NCBI GenBank assembly: GCA_902583455.1
Contig: CACHVY010000001.1
Coordinates: forward strand, 1 to 64,000
Direction: 5' to 3'
DNA length: 64,000 nucleotides
DNA from: an uncultured Pelagibacteraceae bacterium
GTDB lineage: Bacteria; Pseudomonadota; Alphaproteobacteria; Pelagibacterales; Pelagibacteraceae
How positions within the stretch are numbered: position 1 is the first letter of the stretch; each line of letters begins with the position of its first letter. A program made the translations under genes and the position numbers. This document shows positions 8,222 through 15,908 of the stretch, piece by piece. Below the pieces are notes generated by a model. That model was not told where the DNA came from. It saw nothing but the letters and a program-made list of their open reading frames with translations, and ran no database searches.

Positions 8222-9547
8222 ATGGTTAAAATAGTCATTCAAAAGAAAATAAAAGATTTTAATAAAGTAATTAATGTAGATGGTGACAAAAGCTTATCTA
8301 TAAGATCATTGTTAATCGGTTCACAATCATATGGAATATGTAAAATAGAAAATTTACCAAAGTCTGAGGATGTATTAAGTACAATAAATGGACTTAGAAA
8401 ATTAGGTATAAAAATAATTTTTAGAAATAAAAATTGTTATCTTTATGGTAATGGATTGAATGGATTTAATTATAAAAAAAATATTATTATAAATGCGGGA
8501 AACTCAGGTACATTTGCTAGACTTTTGCTTGGGCTTTTAGTTAAGTCACCTTTTTCGATAAAAGTCATTGGTGATAAGAGTCTATCAAGGCGAGATTTTC
8601 AAAGAATCATATATCCACTAGAGCAATTTGGAGCAAAATTTTTTTCAAATCACAAAAAAAATCTTCCTTTAAAAATTATTGGTTCAGATTATTTAAGGCC
8701 AATATATTATTATGAAAAAAAAGGTTCTGCTCAATGTAAAAGTTCTGTTATTTTGGCCGCAATGAACACACCTGGTAAAACAATTATTAATGCAAAAAAA
8801 TCAAGAGATCATACTGAGTTATTTTTAAAATACTTAAACTTGCCAATAAAAATATCCCAAACAAAAAAATTTGATAGAATAGAATTAACCGGTGAAAAGC
8901 AGTTTAAATCATTTCATTACATAATTCCTGGAGATATCAGTTCAAGTGCTTTTTTTATAGTTTTAACTCTTCTCTTAAAAAATTCTGAATTAAAAATCAA
9001 AGATGTGAACATTAACCCCTCTAGAATAGGATTTATCAAGATAATAAATAAAATGGGAGCAAAAGTGAAATTTTTAAATAAAAGAAAAATTTATGGAGAA
9101 CAAATTGCAGATATTTATGTAAAAAGCCGAAAAAATTTTAAACCTATAAATTGCCCTGTTGAGCTAAATAGTAACGCAATAGATGAATTTTTGATAATTT
9201 TTCTGCTTGCATCAAAAGCTTCTGGTGTATCAAGTTTTAAAAATCTTGAGGAATTAGATAAGAAAGAAAGTCCTAGACTAAAATTAGCATCTCAAATATT
9301 AAAAAAAATTGGTGTAAAAATAAAGTTAGGTAAAGGATCAATTAAAATTTTTGGCAATCCAAATTTAACCCTAAATAAAAATATTTTGATAAAAGACTAC
9401 TACAAAGATCATAGAATATTTATGACATCTGTAATTGCTGCATTATCGTTAGGTGGGAAGTGGACTATTGAAGATATGGAGTCGCACAAAAGCTCTTTTC
9501 CCTCTTTTATTAGTATTTTAAAAAAAATAGGATACAAATTTCAATAA
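8222..9547 (+). CDS. aroA: 3-Phosphoshikimate 1-carboxyvinyltransferase (EPSP synthase)
   Basis: AroA joins phosphoenolpyruvate to shikimate-3-phosphate in the shikimate pathway. The protein has DGDKSLSIRSLLIG (shikimate-3-phosphate site), NAGNSGTFARLLLGLL (PEP site), GDKSLSRRDF and PGDISSSAFF, and ends with the YKDHRIFMTS region. I chose the ATG at 8222 (MVKIVIQKK), just after lptB. The in-frame ATG at 8183 lies inside lptB and would add 13 unlikely residues. In most alphaproteobacteria aroA is followed by cmk and then rpsA; here a 116-base spacer leads straight to rpsA. Confidence 0.92.
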   Translation: MVKIVIQKKIKDFNKVINVDGDKSLSIRSLLIGSQSYGICKIENLPKSEDVLSTINGLRKLGIKIIFRNKNCYLYGNGLNGFNYKKNIIINAGNSGTFARLLLGLLVKSPFSIKVIGDKSLSRRDFQRIIYPLEQFGAKFFSNHKKNLPLKIIGSDYLRPIYYYEKKGSAQCKSSVILAAMNTPGKTIINAKKSRDHTELFLKYLNLPIKISQTKKFDRIELTGEKQFKSFHYIIPGDISSSAFFIVLTLLLKNSELKIKDVNINPSRIGFIKIINKMGAKVKFLNKRKIYGEQIADIYVKSRKNFKPINCPVELNSNAIDEFLIIFLLASKASGVSSFKNLEELDKKESPRLKLASQILKKIGVKIKLGKGSIKIFGNPNLTLNKNILIKDYYKDHRIFMTSVIAALSLGGKWTIEDMESHKSSFPSFISILKKIGYKFQ

Positions 9548-9663
9548 TTCTTTAAATAATAATTAATTACCTTAAAAATTGTTGAATTTTATGGTTATTT
9601 AAATTTGTTTTGTTTCTTGATTAATTTAAAAAATTTCTCTAAAAGCTCATCTTTAAATAATTA

Positions 9664-11391
9664 ATGGAAATATATAAAGAAACAAATACAGACGCATCTA
9701 AAGAATTTGAAAAACTTCTCAATAATCAAATTTCTAAAACAAAAAACCTTACTGAGGGTAAAATTATTGAAGGTACTGTAACAAAAGTTGGTGAAAAATA
9801 TGTATTTTTATTTATTGAGGGTCTTAAATCTGAACCTTTGGTTGACATAAACGAGCTAAAAACTCTAGGTCAAGAAGGTAAATTAAAAATTGGTGAGAAG
9901 ATACAAGTATTGCTTGAAAGGATTGAAGACAAAAATGGTGAAGTAGTAGTTTCAGCAAGCAAAGCTCAAAAAATAAAGGGCTGGGATACATTGGTTAAGG
10001 CTTACGAAAATAACGAACCTATTATAGGTAAAATTACAAGCAAATGTAAAGGTGGGGTAATTGTTGAACATATAGACACTGGCTCTCTAATGTTCTGTCC
10101 AGGTTCACAAATATCAGATGTTCCAATAAAAGATATCTCGCACCTTATTAATGAACCGCAAAAATTTGCATTAATTAAAATGGACAAGATTAGAGGTAAT
10201 GCATGTGTGTCTAGGAGACAAATAATTTCTTCTGGTAAAAAAGAAGATAAAGCAAAAATTATAGAAAAGTATAAAGAAGGCGATATTATTAAAAACGCTG
10301 TGGTAAAAGGATACAGTTCATTTGGTTGCTTTTTTAACGTTAATAATGAATTAGATTGTCTTGTGCATTTGCAAGAAATTAGCTATTCAAGAGTCAATCA
10401 TCCAGAGGAAGTATTTAATATTGGTGATAAACATGACCTATTGGTAATTTCTGTTGATAAAGAAAAATTGCAAATTGGTTGTAGTATTAAGCAACTATCT
10501 CCTGATCCTTTTGATAAAATTTCAAATTATGAATTAAATAAAGGGTATGAAGTTAAGGTAATTAAAATAATGGACTTTGGTGTATTCGCAGAATTGGAGC
10601 CTGGATTGACAACTTTATTGCATTCAAGTGAAATAAGTTGGTCTAGAAAAAATGTTTCTCCAAAAAAATTTTTTAAAGTTGGAGATAAAATTAATTGCGT
10701 TATAACTGAAATTGATAAAGACAAAAGAAGAATAGCTATTTCTTACAGATTAACTAAAGAAAATCCTTTTGATCAAATTCAAAAAAATAATCCTGTTGGA
10801 TCGGAGTTAAGTGGCACAATAAGTAGCATGAATGAATATGCAATTTATCTAAAATTAGATGATTATGAGATTGACGCGTTTCTTCATTTTAATGATTTAA
10901 GTTATGCTGGTGTTCCAGAGGAAGTTGCAAAAAATTTCAAATTAAAAGATAAAATGAGAGTTAAAGTTCTTGAAATCAAAAAAGAGTCTCAAAAAGTTCG
11001 GGTGGGCCTCAAGCAAACTCAAAAGGATCCTTTTGATTATTTTAAAGACAAAAAAATTAATGACACGATCACTGTAAAAGTCCTTTCCTCTGATAATAAA
11101 GGTCTGATGGTTCAACCAGAGGGTTGTAGTTTAAATTTATTAATAAAAAAGTCACAAATTGCCGTATCATCTTCCGACGCTAGACCTTCAAGATTTGTTG
11201 GGGGTGAAAGAATAGATGCTGCCATTTCAGAATTAAATATCGACAAAAGAAAAGTCTCACTTAGCATTAAACTTTTAGAAGAACTACAAAATAAGGAAGC
11301 CGTATCCAAATTTAGTTCACCATTGTCAGGAAAAAACTTACCTTTTTCAACTTTGTCTGATAAACTCATAAAAAAAAAAGAAAAAAAATAG
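9664..11391 (+). CDS. rpsA: 30S ribosomal protein S1
   Basis: S1 is the large mRNA-binding ribosomal protein that helps initiation on weakly structured or Shine-Dalgarno-poor messages. At 575 residues it is full length. Six S1 (OB-fold) repeats can be traced, roughly at residues 33-100, 118-184, 205-273, 290-360, 377-447 and 464-531; the central ones show the classic G-F-G-V/CFF ... HLQEISYSRV and GVFAELEPG ... LLHSSEISWSRK patterns. The end is lysine-rich. Its 116-base leader has no obvious Shine-Dalgarno sequence; autoregulation is known for S1 elsewhere but cannot be shown here. ihfB follows closely. Confidence 0.95.
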   Translation: MEIYKETNTDASKEFEKLLNNQISKTKNLTEGKIIEGTVTKVGEKYVFLFIEGLKSEPLVDINELKTLGQEGKLKIGEKIQVLLERIEDKNGEVVVSASKAQKIKGWDTLVKAYENNEPIIGKITSKCKGGVIVEHIDTGSLMFCPGSQISDVPIKDISHLINEPQKFALIKMDKIRGNACVSRRQIISSGKKEDKAKIIEKYKEGDIIKNAVVKGYSSFGCFFNVNNELDCLVHLQEISYSRVNHPEEVFNIGDKHDLLVISVDKEKLQIGCSIKQLSPDPFDKISNYELNKGYEVKVIKIMDFGVFAELEPGLTTLLHSSEISWSRKNVSPKKFFKVGDKINCVITEIDKDKRRIAISYRLTKENPFDQIQKNNPVGSELSGTISSMNEYAIYLKLDDYEIDAFLHFNDLSYAGVPEEVAKNFKLKDKMRVKVLEIKKESQKVRVGLKQTQKDPFDYFKDKKINDTITVKVLSSDNKGLMVQPEGCSLNLLIKKSQIAVSSSDARPSRFVGGERIDAAISELNIDKRKVSLSIKLLEELQNKEAVSKFSSPLSGKNLPFSTLSDKLIKKKEKK

Positions 11392-11406
11392 TATTTACAA
11401 AGTAAA

Positions 11407-11694
11407 TTGTCAGTATCAAAGTCAAATTTAATAAAACAATTAGTACAAATTTACCCAAATTTATTAAAAAAAGATCTTATAAAAATATTTGATATATTTC
11501 TAAATGAAATAAAAATAGCCTTAAAGAATGGTGAAAGAGTAGAATTAAGAGGATGGGGTATATTTTATCAAAAAATACAAAAAGGTAGAAATTCAAGAAA
11601 TCCTAGAACTGGAGAAACCGTTTATACTCCAGAAAAAAAAAATATAAACTTCAAAATGAGTAAAGAACTATTTAAAATAATTAATGAAATATAA
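11407..11694 (+). CDS. ihfB: Integration host factor beta-like DNA-bending protein
   Basis: This 95-residue member of the HU/IHF family has the DNA-contact arm RNSRNPRTGETV with the intercalating proline, preceded by ERVELRGWGIF. Position directly downstream of rpsA is the classic place for ihfB. The only sensible start is a TTG at 11407 (MSVSKSNLIKQL); no earlier ATG is in frame. The last 11 bases overlap pyrF. IHF-beta normally pairs with IHF-alpha, which is not in this window, so a homodimeric HU-like role is the alternative. Confidence 0.88.
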   Translation: MSVSKSNLIKQLVQIYPNLLKKDLIKIFDIFLNEIKIALKNGERVELRGWGIFYQKIQKGRNSRNPRTGETVYTPEKKNINFKMSKELFKIINEI

Positions 11695-12352
11695 GATTTT
11701 TATAGCGATTGATACGAGAAGTCCTAATAAGGCAAAATCAATAGTGGAACAGAGCAATATAAAAAATTTTAAAATTGGTTTTAAATTTGGTTTAGAATTT
11801 CTTAATTCAAAAAATGGAAGAAATTTTATTTCAAAGTTAAAAGAAAAAATTATTTTCGTTGATTTAAAACTTCATGATATTCCAAATACAATGTCATCAG
11901 CTATAATAGCTTTGAAAGATTTGAAGATTGACTATCTTACAGTTCATATTTCTTCAGGATTAAAAGCTTTGAAAGAAGTCAAAAAAGTGTCTGGCAAAAC
12001 TAAAATAGTAGGAGTTACAACTTTAACTTCTTTAAATAATACAGATTTAAAAAGCATTGGTCATAAAAGATCTTTAAAAGATATTGTTACTTTTCAAGCA
12101 AAGCTGGCCACTAAAGCTAAACTTGATGCAATAGTTTGTAGCCCGCACGAAGTAAAATTTGTAAGAAAATTTTTTAAAAAAGAAATTATAACTCCAGGAA
12201 TAAGAATTTCTTCAAAGATAAATGACCAAAAAAGAGTTATGACTCCAAAATCAGCATTTAAACAAGGAAGTGACTGGCTAGTTATAGGCAGGGATTTAAC
12301 AAATGGAAATATTAAAAGTAACTTTAAAAAATTAAGTGATCATTTAAGTTAA
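11684..12352 (+). CDS. pyrF: Orotidine 5'-phosphate decarboxylase
   Basis: PyrF decarboxylates OMP to UMP, the last step of pyrimidine synthesis. The catalytic Asp/Lys cluster is intact in FVDLKLHDIPNTM (family D-x-K-x-x-D-I). IAIDTRS opens the barrel, ITPGIRIS holds the phosphate-binding part, and WLVIGRDLT gives the terminal phosphate-site arginine. The 222 residues are typical. It overlaps ihfB by 11 bases and ends one base into trpF (TAATG), so it is part of a single long transcription unit with the trp genes, an arrangement common in alphaproteobacteria. Confidence 0.93.
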   Translation: MKYKIFIAIDTRSPNKAKSIVEQSNIKNFKIGFKFGLEFLNSKNGRNFISKLKEKIIFVDLKLHDIPNTMSSAIIALKDLKIDYLTVHISSGLKALKEVKKVSGKTKIVGVTTLTSLNNTDLKSIGHKRSLKDIVTFQAKLATKAKLDAIVCSPHEVKFVRKFFKKEIITPGIRISSKINDQKRVMTPKSAFKQGSDWLVIGRDLTNGNIKSNFKKLSDHLS

Positions 12353-12975
12353 TGAAACTTGAATGTAAAATCTGTGGAATATCTGATAGCAAAACATTAA
12401 ATTTTTTAATAAATTATAAATATCCTCCTGAATTAATTGGTTTTATATGTAATTATCCAAAATCTAAAAGATTTGTTGATACAAATTCTCTTCAGAAACT
12501 TCTCAAAGTTGACAATAAAAAATCTCAATTTGTATCTGTACTAGTTAAGCCCGATGAATTTATTTTAAACAAAATGCAAAATCTAAATTTTGATTATTAT
12601 CAAATTTACGATTGTACACCTGATGAAATAAAATCAATAAAAAAGAAATATAACAAAAAGATTATTTCTGCAATTACCGTAGAGACTAAAGAAGATATTA
12701 TCAAATATAAGAAATACGAGGATTGTTCTGATATAATATTATTTGACAGTAAGGGATATGAAAAATCATTAGAATTTGACCACACTTTGATGGAAAATGT
12801 GCCTGCCAATGTTAATAGGATGATAGCTGGAAACATTAAACACAACGATAATCTTGATAAGTTTATGAAAATTTGTAATTATATTGACATATCTGGGGGC
12901 GTAGAGACATCTGGATTAAAAGATATTTCTAAAGTAAAAATTTTCTTAGACAACGTTAAAAAATTAAATGATTAA
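12352..12975 (+). CDS. trpF: Phosphoribosylanthranilate isomerase (divergent)
   Basis: TrpF isomerises phosphoribosylanthranilate in tryptophan synthesis. The catalytic cysteine is kept in CKICGISD and the catalytic aspartate in FDSKG. IGFICNYPKSKRFV and IDISGGVETSG match the family. Several normally strong positions differ: the barrel segment usually reading LDAK...GGTGKxFDW appears as FDSKGYEKSLEFDH, without the GGTG stretch, and the phosphate-site AGGL is AGNI. The length of 207 residues is normal and position before trpB supports the assignment. It overlaps trpB by 8 bases. Confidence 0.82.
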   Translation: MKLECKICGISDSKTLNFLINYKYPPELIGFICNYPKSKRFVDTNSLQKLLKVDNKKSQFVSVLVKPDEFILNKMQNLNFDYYQIYDCTPDEIKSIKKKYNKKIISAITVETKEDIIKYKKYEDCSDIILFDSKGYEKSLEFDHTLMENVPANVNRMIAGNIKHNDNLDKFMKICNYIDISGGVETSGLKDISKVKIFLDNVKKLND

Positions 12976-14182
12976 ATTAAAGAAAAAGACCCCTCTTATT
13001 GACCAGCACGATAAGTTTGGATTTTATGGAAATAAATTTGGTGGAAACTATTGTGCAGAAACAATGCGAAAACCAATTGAGGATTTATCTAAGCTTTTTG
13101 AAAAATTAAGAAAAGATAGAAAATTTCTTAAAAAAAGGGATCATTATTTTAAATATTATCTTGGTGGTGAAACACCCTTTTTTAAATTAGAAAATTTAAC
13201 TAGACACTTAGGTGGAGCTCAAATTTGGTGTAAAGACGTGTCTGCTATAAACGGTGATGCGCACAAGGCGTATCATGCAACTGTTAACGCATTAATTTGT
13301 AAAGAAAGTGGTAAACGTTACATAGCAGGAGATACTGGCGCTGGAATGTTTGGAAAAAATCTTGCAATGGCAGCAAAAAAAATGAATTTAAAGTGCAAAA
13401 TTTTTATGGGAACAAAAGATATTTCTAGACAAGCACCTAATGTAAAATTTATGCGTGACGCAGGTGCTGAAGTTGTGCCTGTCGATTCAGGTTCAAAGAC
13501 TTTGGTAGATGCTGTTTCTGAGTGTATGCGCCACTATGTTTCAAACTGTGATAATACACATCTCGCAGTAGGTTCAGCAATTGGCTGCAATATTTTTTTA
13601 AAAATATGTGCATGGTCAACCTCCCAAATTTCAAGAGAATTAAAAAAACAATTAATAAAGGAGTTTGGTGAAATACCTAAACTTAAATTAATCAATGTCA
13701 TAGGTGGAGGAAGTAGCGCGCTAGGATTTTGGAATGAGTTTATTGACTACGATAAAAAACATGTTGAACTAATTGGTGTTGAAGCAAAATATGCTGCGCC
13801 TTTATCTACAAACGCAAAAGTAGCTATTTTACATGGAGCTGCACAATATTGTTTGACTAACAAAGAAGGTCAAATCGCAGATACACATTCCATAAGTGCG
13901 GGTTTGGACTATCCTGGCTCAAGTCCACTACATGGATTTCTTAAAGACTCTGGGAGAGCGCGATACACGAATGCATCAGATAAAGAAGCATTAGCTGCTT
14001 TCAAGTTAATTACAAAATTAGAAGATATAAGACCAAGTTTAGAACCAGCACATGCATGGAGTGAATGTATTCGTTTAGCTCCAAAATTGAAAAAAGGGGA
14101 TGTGCTTGTGGTCAACAATTGTGGAAAAGGTTACAAGGATAAAAAAATCTATATTGAACAATTAGGATATTATCCAAAATGA
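12968..14182 (+). CDS. trpB: Tryptophan synthase beta-chain homologue with altered active-site motifs
   Basis: This is a full-length (404 residues) member of the TrpB fold-type II PLP family in the trpF-trpB-trpA order. It keeps FGGNYCAETM near the start, the PLP lysine (Lys100 in AHK), RQAPNV, HSISAGLDYPG (307-317) and LEPAHA. Changes against textbook TrpB are many: KREDLNHTGAHKINN is CKDVSAINGDAHKAYH; ETGAGQHG is DTGAGMFG (the catalytic Glu109 equivalent is Asp122); GPHPYP is GCNIFL; GGGSNA is GGGSSA; and NLSGRGDKD is NNCGKGYKD (the serine contacting the PLP ring is Cys385). It is likely still the beta-replacement partner of TrpA, but a changed substrate or mechanism cannot be excluded. Confidence 0.82.
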   Translation: MIKLKKKTPLIDQHDKFGFYGNKFGGNYCAETMRKPIEDLSKLFEKLRKDRKFLKKRDHYFKYYLGGETPFFKLENLTRHLGGAQIWCKDVSAINGDAHKAYHATVNALICKESGKRYIAGDTGAGMFGKNLAMAAKKMNLKCKIFMGTKDISRQAPNVKFMRDAGAEVVPVDSGSKTLVDAVSECMRHYVSNCDNTHLAVGSAIGCNIFLKICAWSTSQISRELKKQLIKEFGEIPKLKLINVIGGGSSALGFWNEFIDYDKKHVELIGVEAKYAAPLSTNAKVAILHGAAQYCLTNKEGQIADTHSISAGLDYPGSSPLHGFLKDSGRARYTNASDKEALAAFKLITKLEDIRPSLEPAHAWSECIRLAPKLKKGDVLVVNNCGKGYKDKKIYIEQLGYYPK

Positions 14183-14979
14183 AAAATTCTATTAACAATG
14201 CCTTTAAAATTGCAAAAAAAGAAAATAGACCTGCATTAATATCCTATACAGTTTGCGGTGATAATACTAAGGAAAAATCCCTACAGATACTAAATTCAAT
14301 ATCAAAAGATTTGGATATTGTAGAATGGGGAATACCTCACAATTGTCCAACAGCTGATGGCAAAGATATTCAAAATAGCTCTTACAGAGCCTTGCAAAAT
14401 GGTATTCGATTAAATGATATTTTTAAACTTGTAAAAAGATTTAAGAAATTAAAACCATATAAACCAATGATATTGATGGGTTACTACCAAATGATATTTA
14501 ATTATGGAGATAAAAAATTCATTCAAAAATGTAAAGAGTCTGGTGTTGATGGGTTAATTGTTGTTGATTTATCGTTCCCTGATAATAAAAATTTTGCCAA
14601 ATTATGTAAGAAAAATTCTATTTGTTTCGTTCAATTGATAGCCCCTACTACAACTTTTAAAAGAATGAAAGAAATAGCAAAGAGTTCACATGAAATGATT
14701 TATATGATTTCAACTATATCAACTACAGGGTCTGCATTAAAATATAGTATAAAAAGAATTATTAAAAATTATAATGTTATAAAAAAAATCAAACCATCAA
14801 AAAATGTTGTTATAGGTTTTGGCATTACCCACAAAACTATTTCGAATCTGAGATCTGCTGACGGTCTAGTCGTTGGTAGCGCAATTTGTCGAGAAATAAC
14901 AAGGAGTTTAAAAGATAGACAAAATCCTGTCACAAATGTAGGTAGATTAGTAAGAAAATTAAAGAATAAAATTTTATGA
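14179..14979 (+). CDS. trpA: Tryptophan synthase alpha-chain homologue with altered loops
   Basis: This TIM-barrel protein of 266 residues overlaps trpB by four bases. The catalytic pair of TrpA, Glu49 and Asp60, is present at exactly those positions (VEWGIP and TADG), and the phosphate-binding end is recognisable (GFGIT and VVGSAIC). The usual ELGIPFSDPLADGP reads EWGIPHNCPTADGK, the substrate loop YLLSRSGVTG reads YMISTISTTG, and the GDP of PYLTAGDP is CGDN. It should release indole from indoleglycerol phosphate if the function is conserved. Both subunits having unusual motifs suggests that they co-evolved. Confidence 0.82.
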   Translation: MKNSINNAFKIAKKENRPALISYTVCGDNTKEKSLQILNSISKDLDIVEWGIPHNCPTADGKDIQNSSYRALQNGIRLNDIFKLVKRFKKLKPYKPMILMGYYQMIFNYGDKKFIQKCKESGVDGLIVVDLSFPDNKNFAKLCKKNSICFVQLIAPTTTFKRMKEIAKSSHEMIYMISTISTTGSALKYSIKRIIKNYNVIKKIKPSKNVVIGFGITHKTISNLRSADGLVVGSAICREITRSLKDRQNPVTNVGRLVRKLKNKIL

Positions 14980-15908
14980 ATTGGTTAAAAAAAACACTAG
15001 ATTTTGGACAAAAAATTAAAAGACTCCTAAAAAAAAGACCATCTCGTAAGGACATGGAGGAGAGTGATTGGACATCTTGTTGCAAAGGTCCAATTTTAAA
15101 AAAAGATTTAGAAGAAAATTTATGGGTATGCCCAGGTCCGTGTCACAAACATTTTAGGATTAATCCTAAACAAAGATTTGATTTATTGTTTGGTAGTGAG
15201 GGTTATGAAATTTTAAAAACACCTATGCCACCAGATGATCCCTTAAATTTTGCTGACACAAAGTCATATAAAGACAGATTAAAAAGTGCTAGAAAAAAAA
15301 CTGGTTTAAATTGCAGTATGGTAGTAGCGGATGGAACAATAAATAAAATAAGATTAACAGCAATCGCATCCGACTTTAATTATATGGGAGCTAGTATCGG
15401 TGCTGCTGAAGGTGAGGCTTTTTTATTTGCCGCTCAGCACTCAATAGAAAATAATCAACCATTGTTGGTAGTTGCAACAGGAGGTGGGATGAAAATGCAA
15501 GAGTCCATAATTTCGTTAAACCAGATGACAAGAACGACACTAGCTATAAATGAACTTAAAAAAAATAAAATTCCATATATAATATTATTTGCTGATCCTG
15601 TCGCAGGAGGTATCACTGCTTCATATGCGATGCTTGGTGATATTCAGATTGCTGAGCCAGGTGCTTTAATTGCTTTCGCAGGAAGACGGGTAATTGAGGG
15701 AACTGTTAAAGAAGAGTTGCCAGAAAATTTTCAAAAATCAGAGCACGTTCAAGCATGTGGTTTTGTAGATACAATAATTCAAAGAAAAGATTTACCAGAA
15801 AAAATTGGTATTTTGTTATCTATCTTGCTAAAGAAACAATCTGAGATAAAAATAGAAGATGGTGACAAAACTTCAGAAAATAATATCGAAAATAGAGAAG
15901 CGTCATAG
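14976..15908 (+). CDS. accD: Acetyl-CoA carboxylase carboxyltransferase subunit beta
   Basis: AccD is one half of the carboxyltransferase that makes malonyl-CoA for fatty acid synthesis. The crotonase-like core is clear: ATGGGMKMQES (170s), DPVAGGITASYAMLGD, AEPGALIAFAGRRVIEGT and LPENFQKSEH. The N-terminal zinc ribbon is odd. Four cysteines occur at 35, 36, 52 and 56 instead of the C-x2-C-x15-C-x2-C spacing, and the SGGARMQEG oxyanion loop appears as TGGGMKMQES with one extra residue. It overlaps trpA by four bases and folC by 50 bases, in the usual trpA-accD-folC order. The C-terminal tail beyond about residue 285 is acidic and poorly conserved. Confidence 0.9.
   Translation: MNWLKKTLDFGQKIKRLLKKRPSRKDMEESDWTSCCKGPILKKDLEENLWVCPGPCHKHFRINPKQRFDLLFGSEGYEILKTPMPPDDPLNFADTKSYKDRLKSARKKTGLNCSMVVADGTINKIRLTAIASDFNYMGASIGAAEGEAFLFAAQHSIENNQPLLVVATGGGMKMQESIISLNQMTRTTLAINELKKNKIPYIILFADPVAGGITASYAMLGDIQIAEPGALIAFAGRRVIEGTVKEELPENFQKSEHVQACGFVDTIIQRKDLPEKIGILLSILLKKQSEIKIEDGDKTSENNIENREAS

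Noticed and set aside
12968-14182. Sequencing or assembly error as explanation of the odd trpB
   Set aside because: The frame is intact over 404 codons, substitutions are in-frame amino acid changes spread over several motifs, and the neighbouring trpA is changed in parallel.
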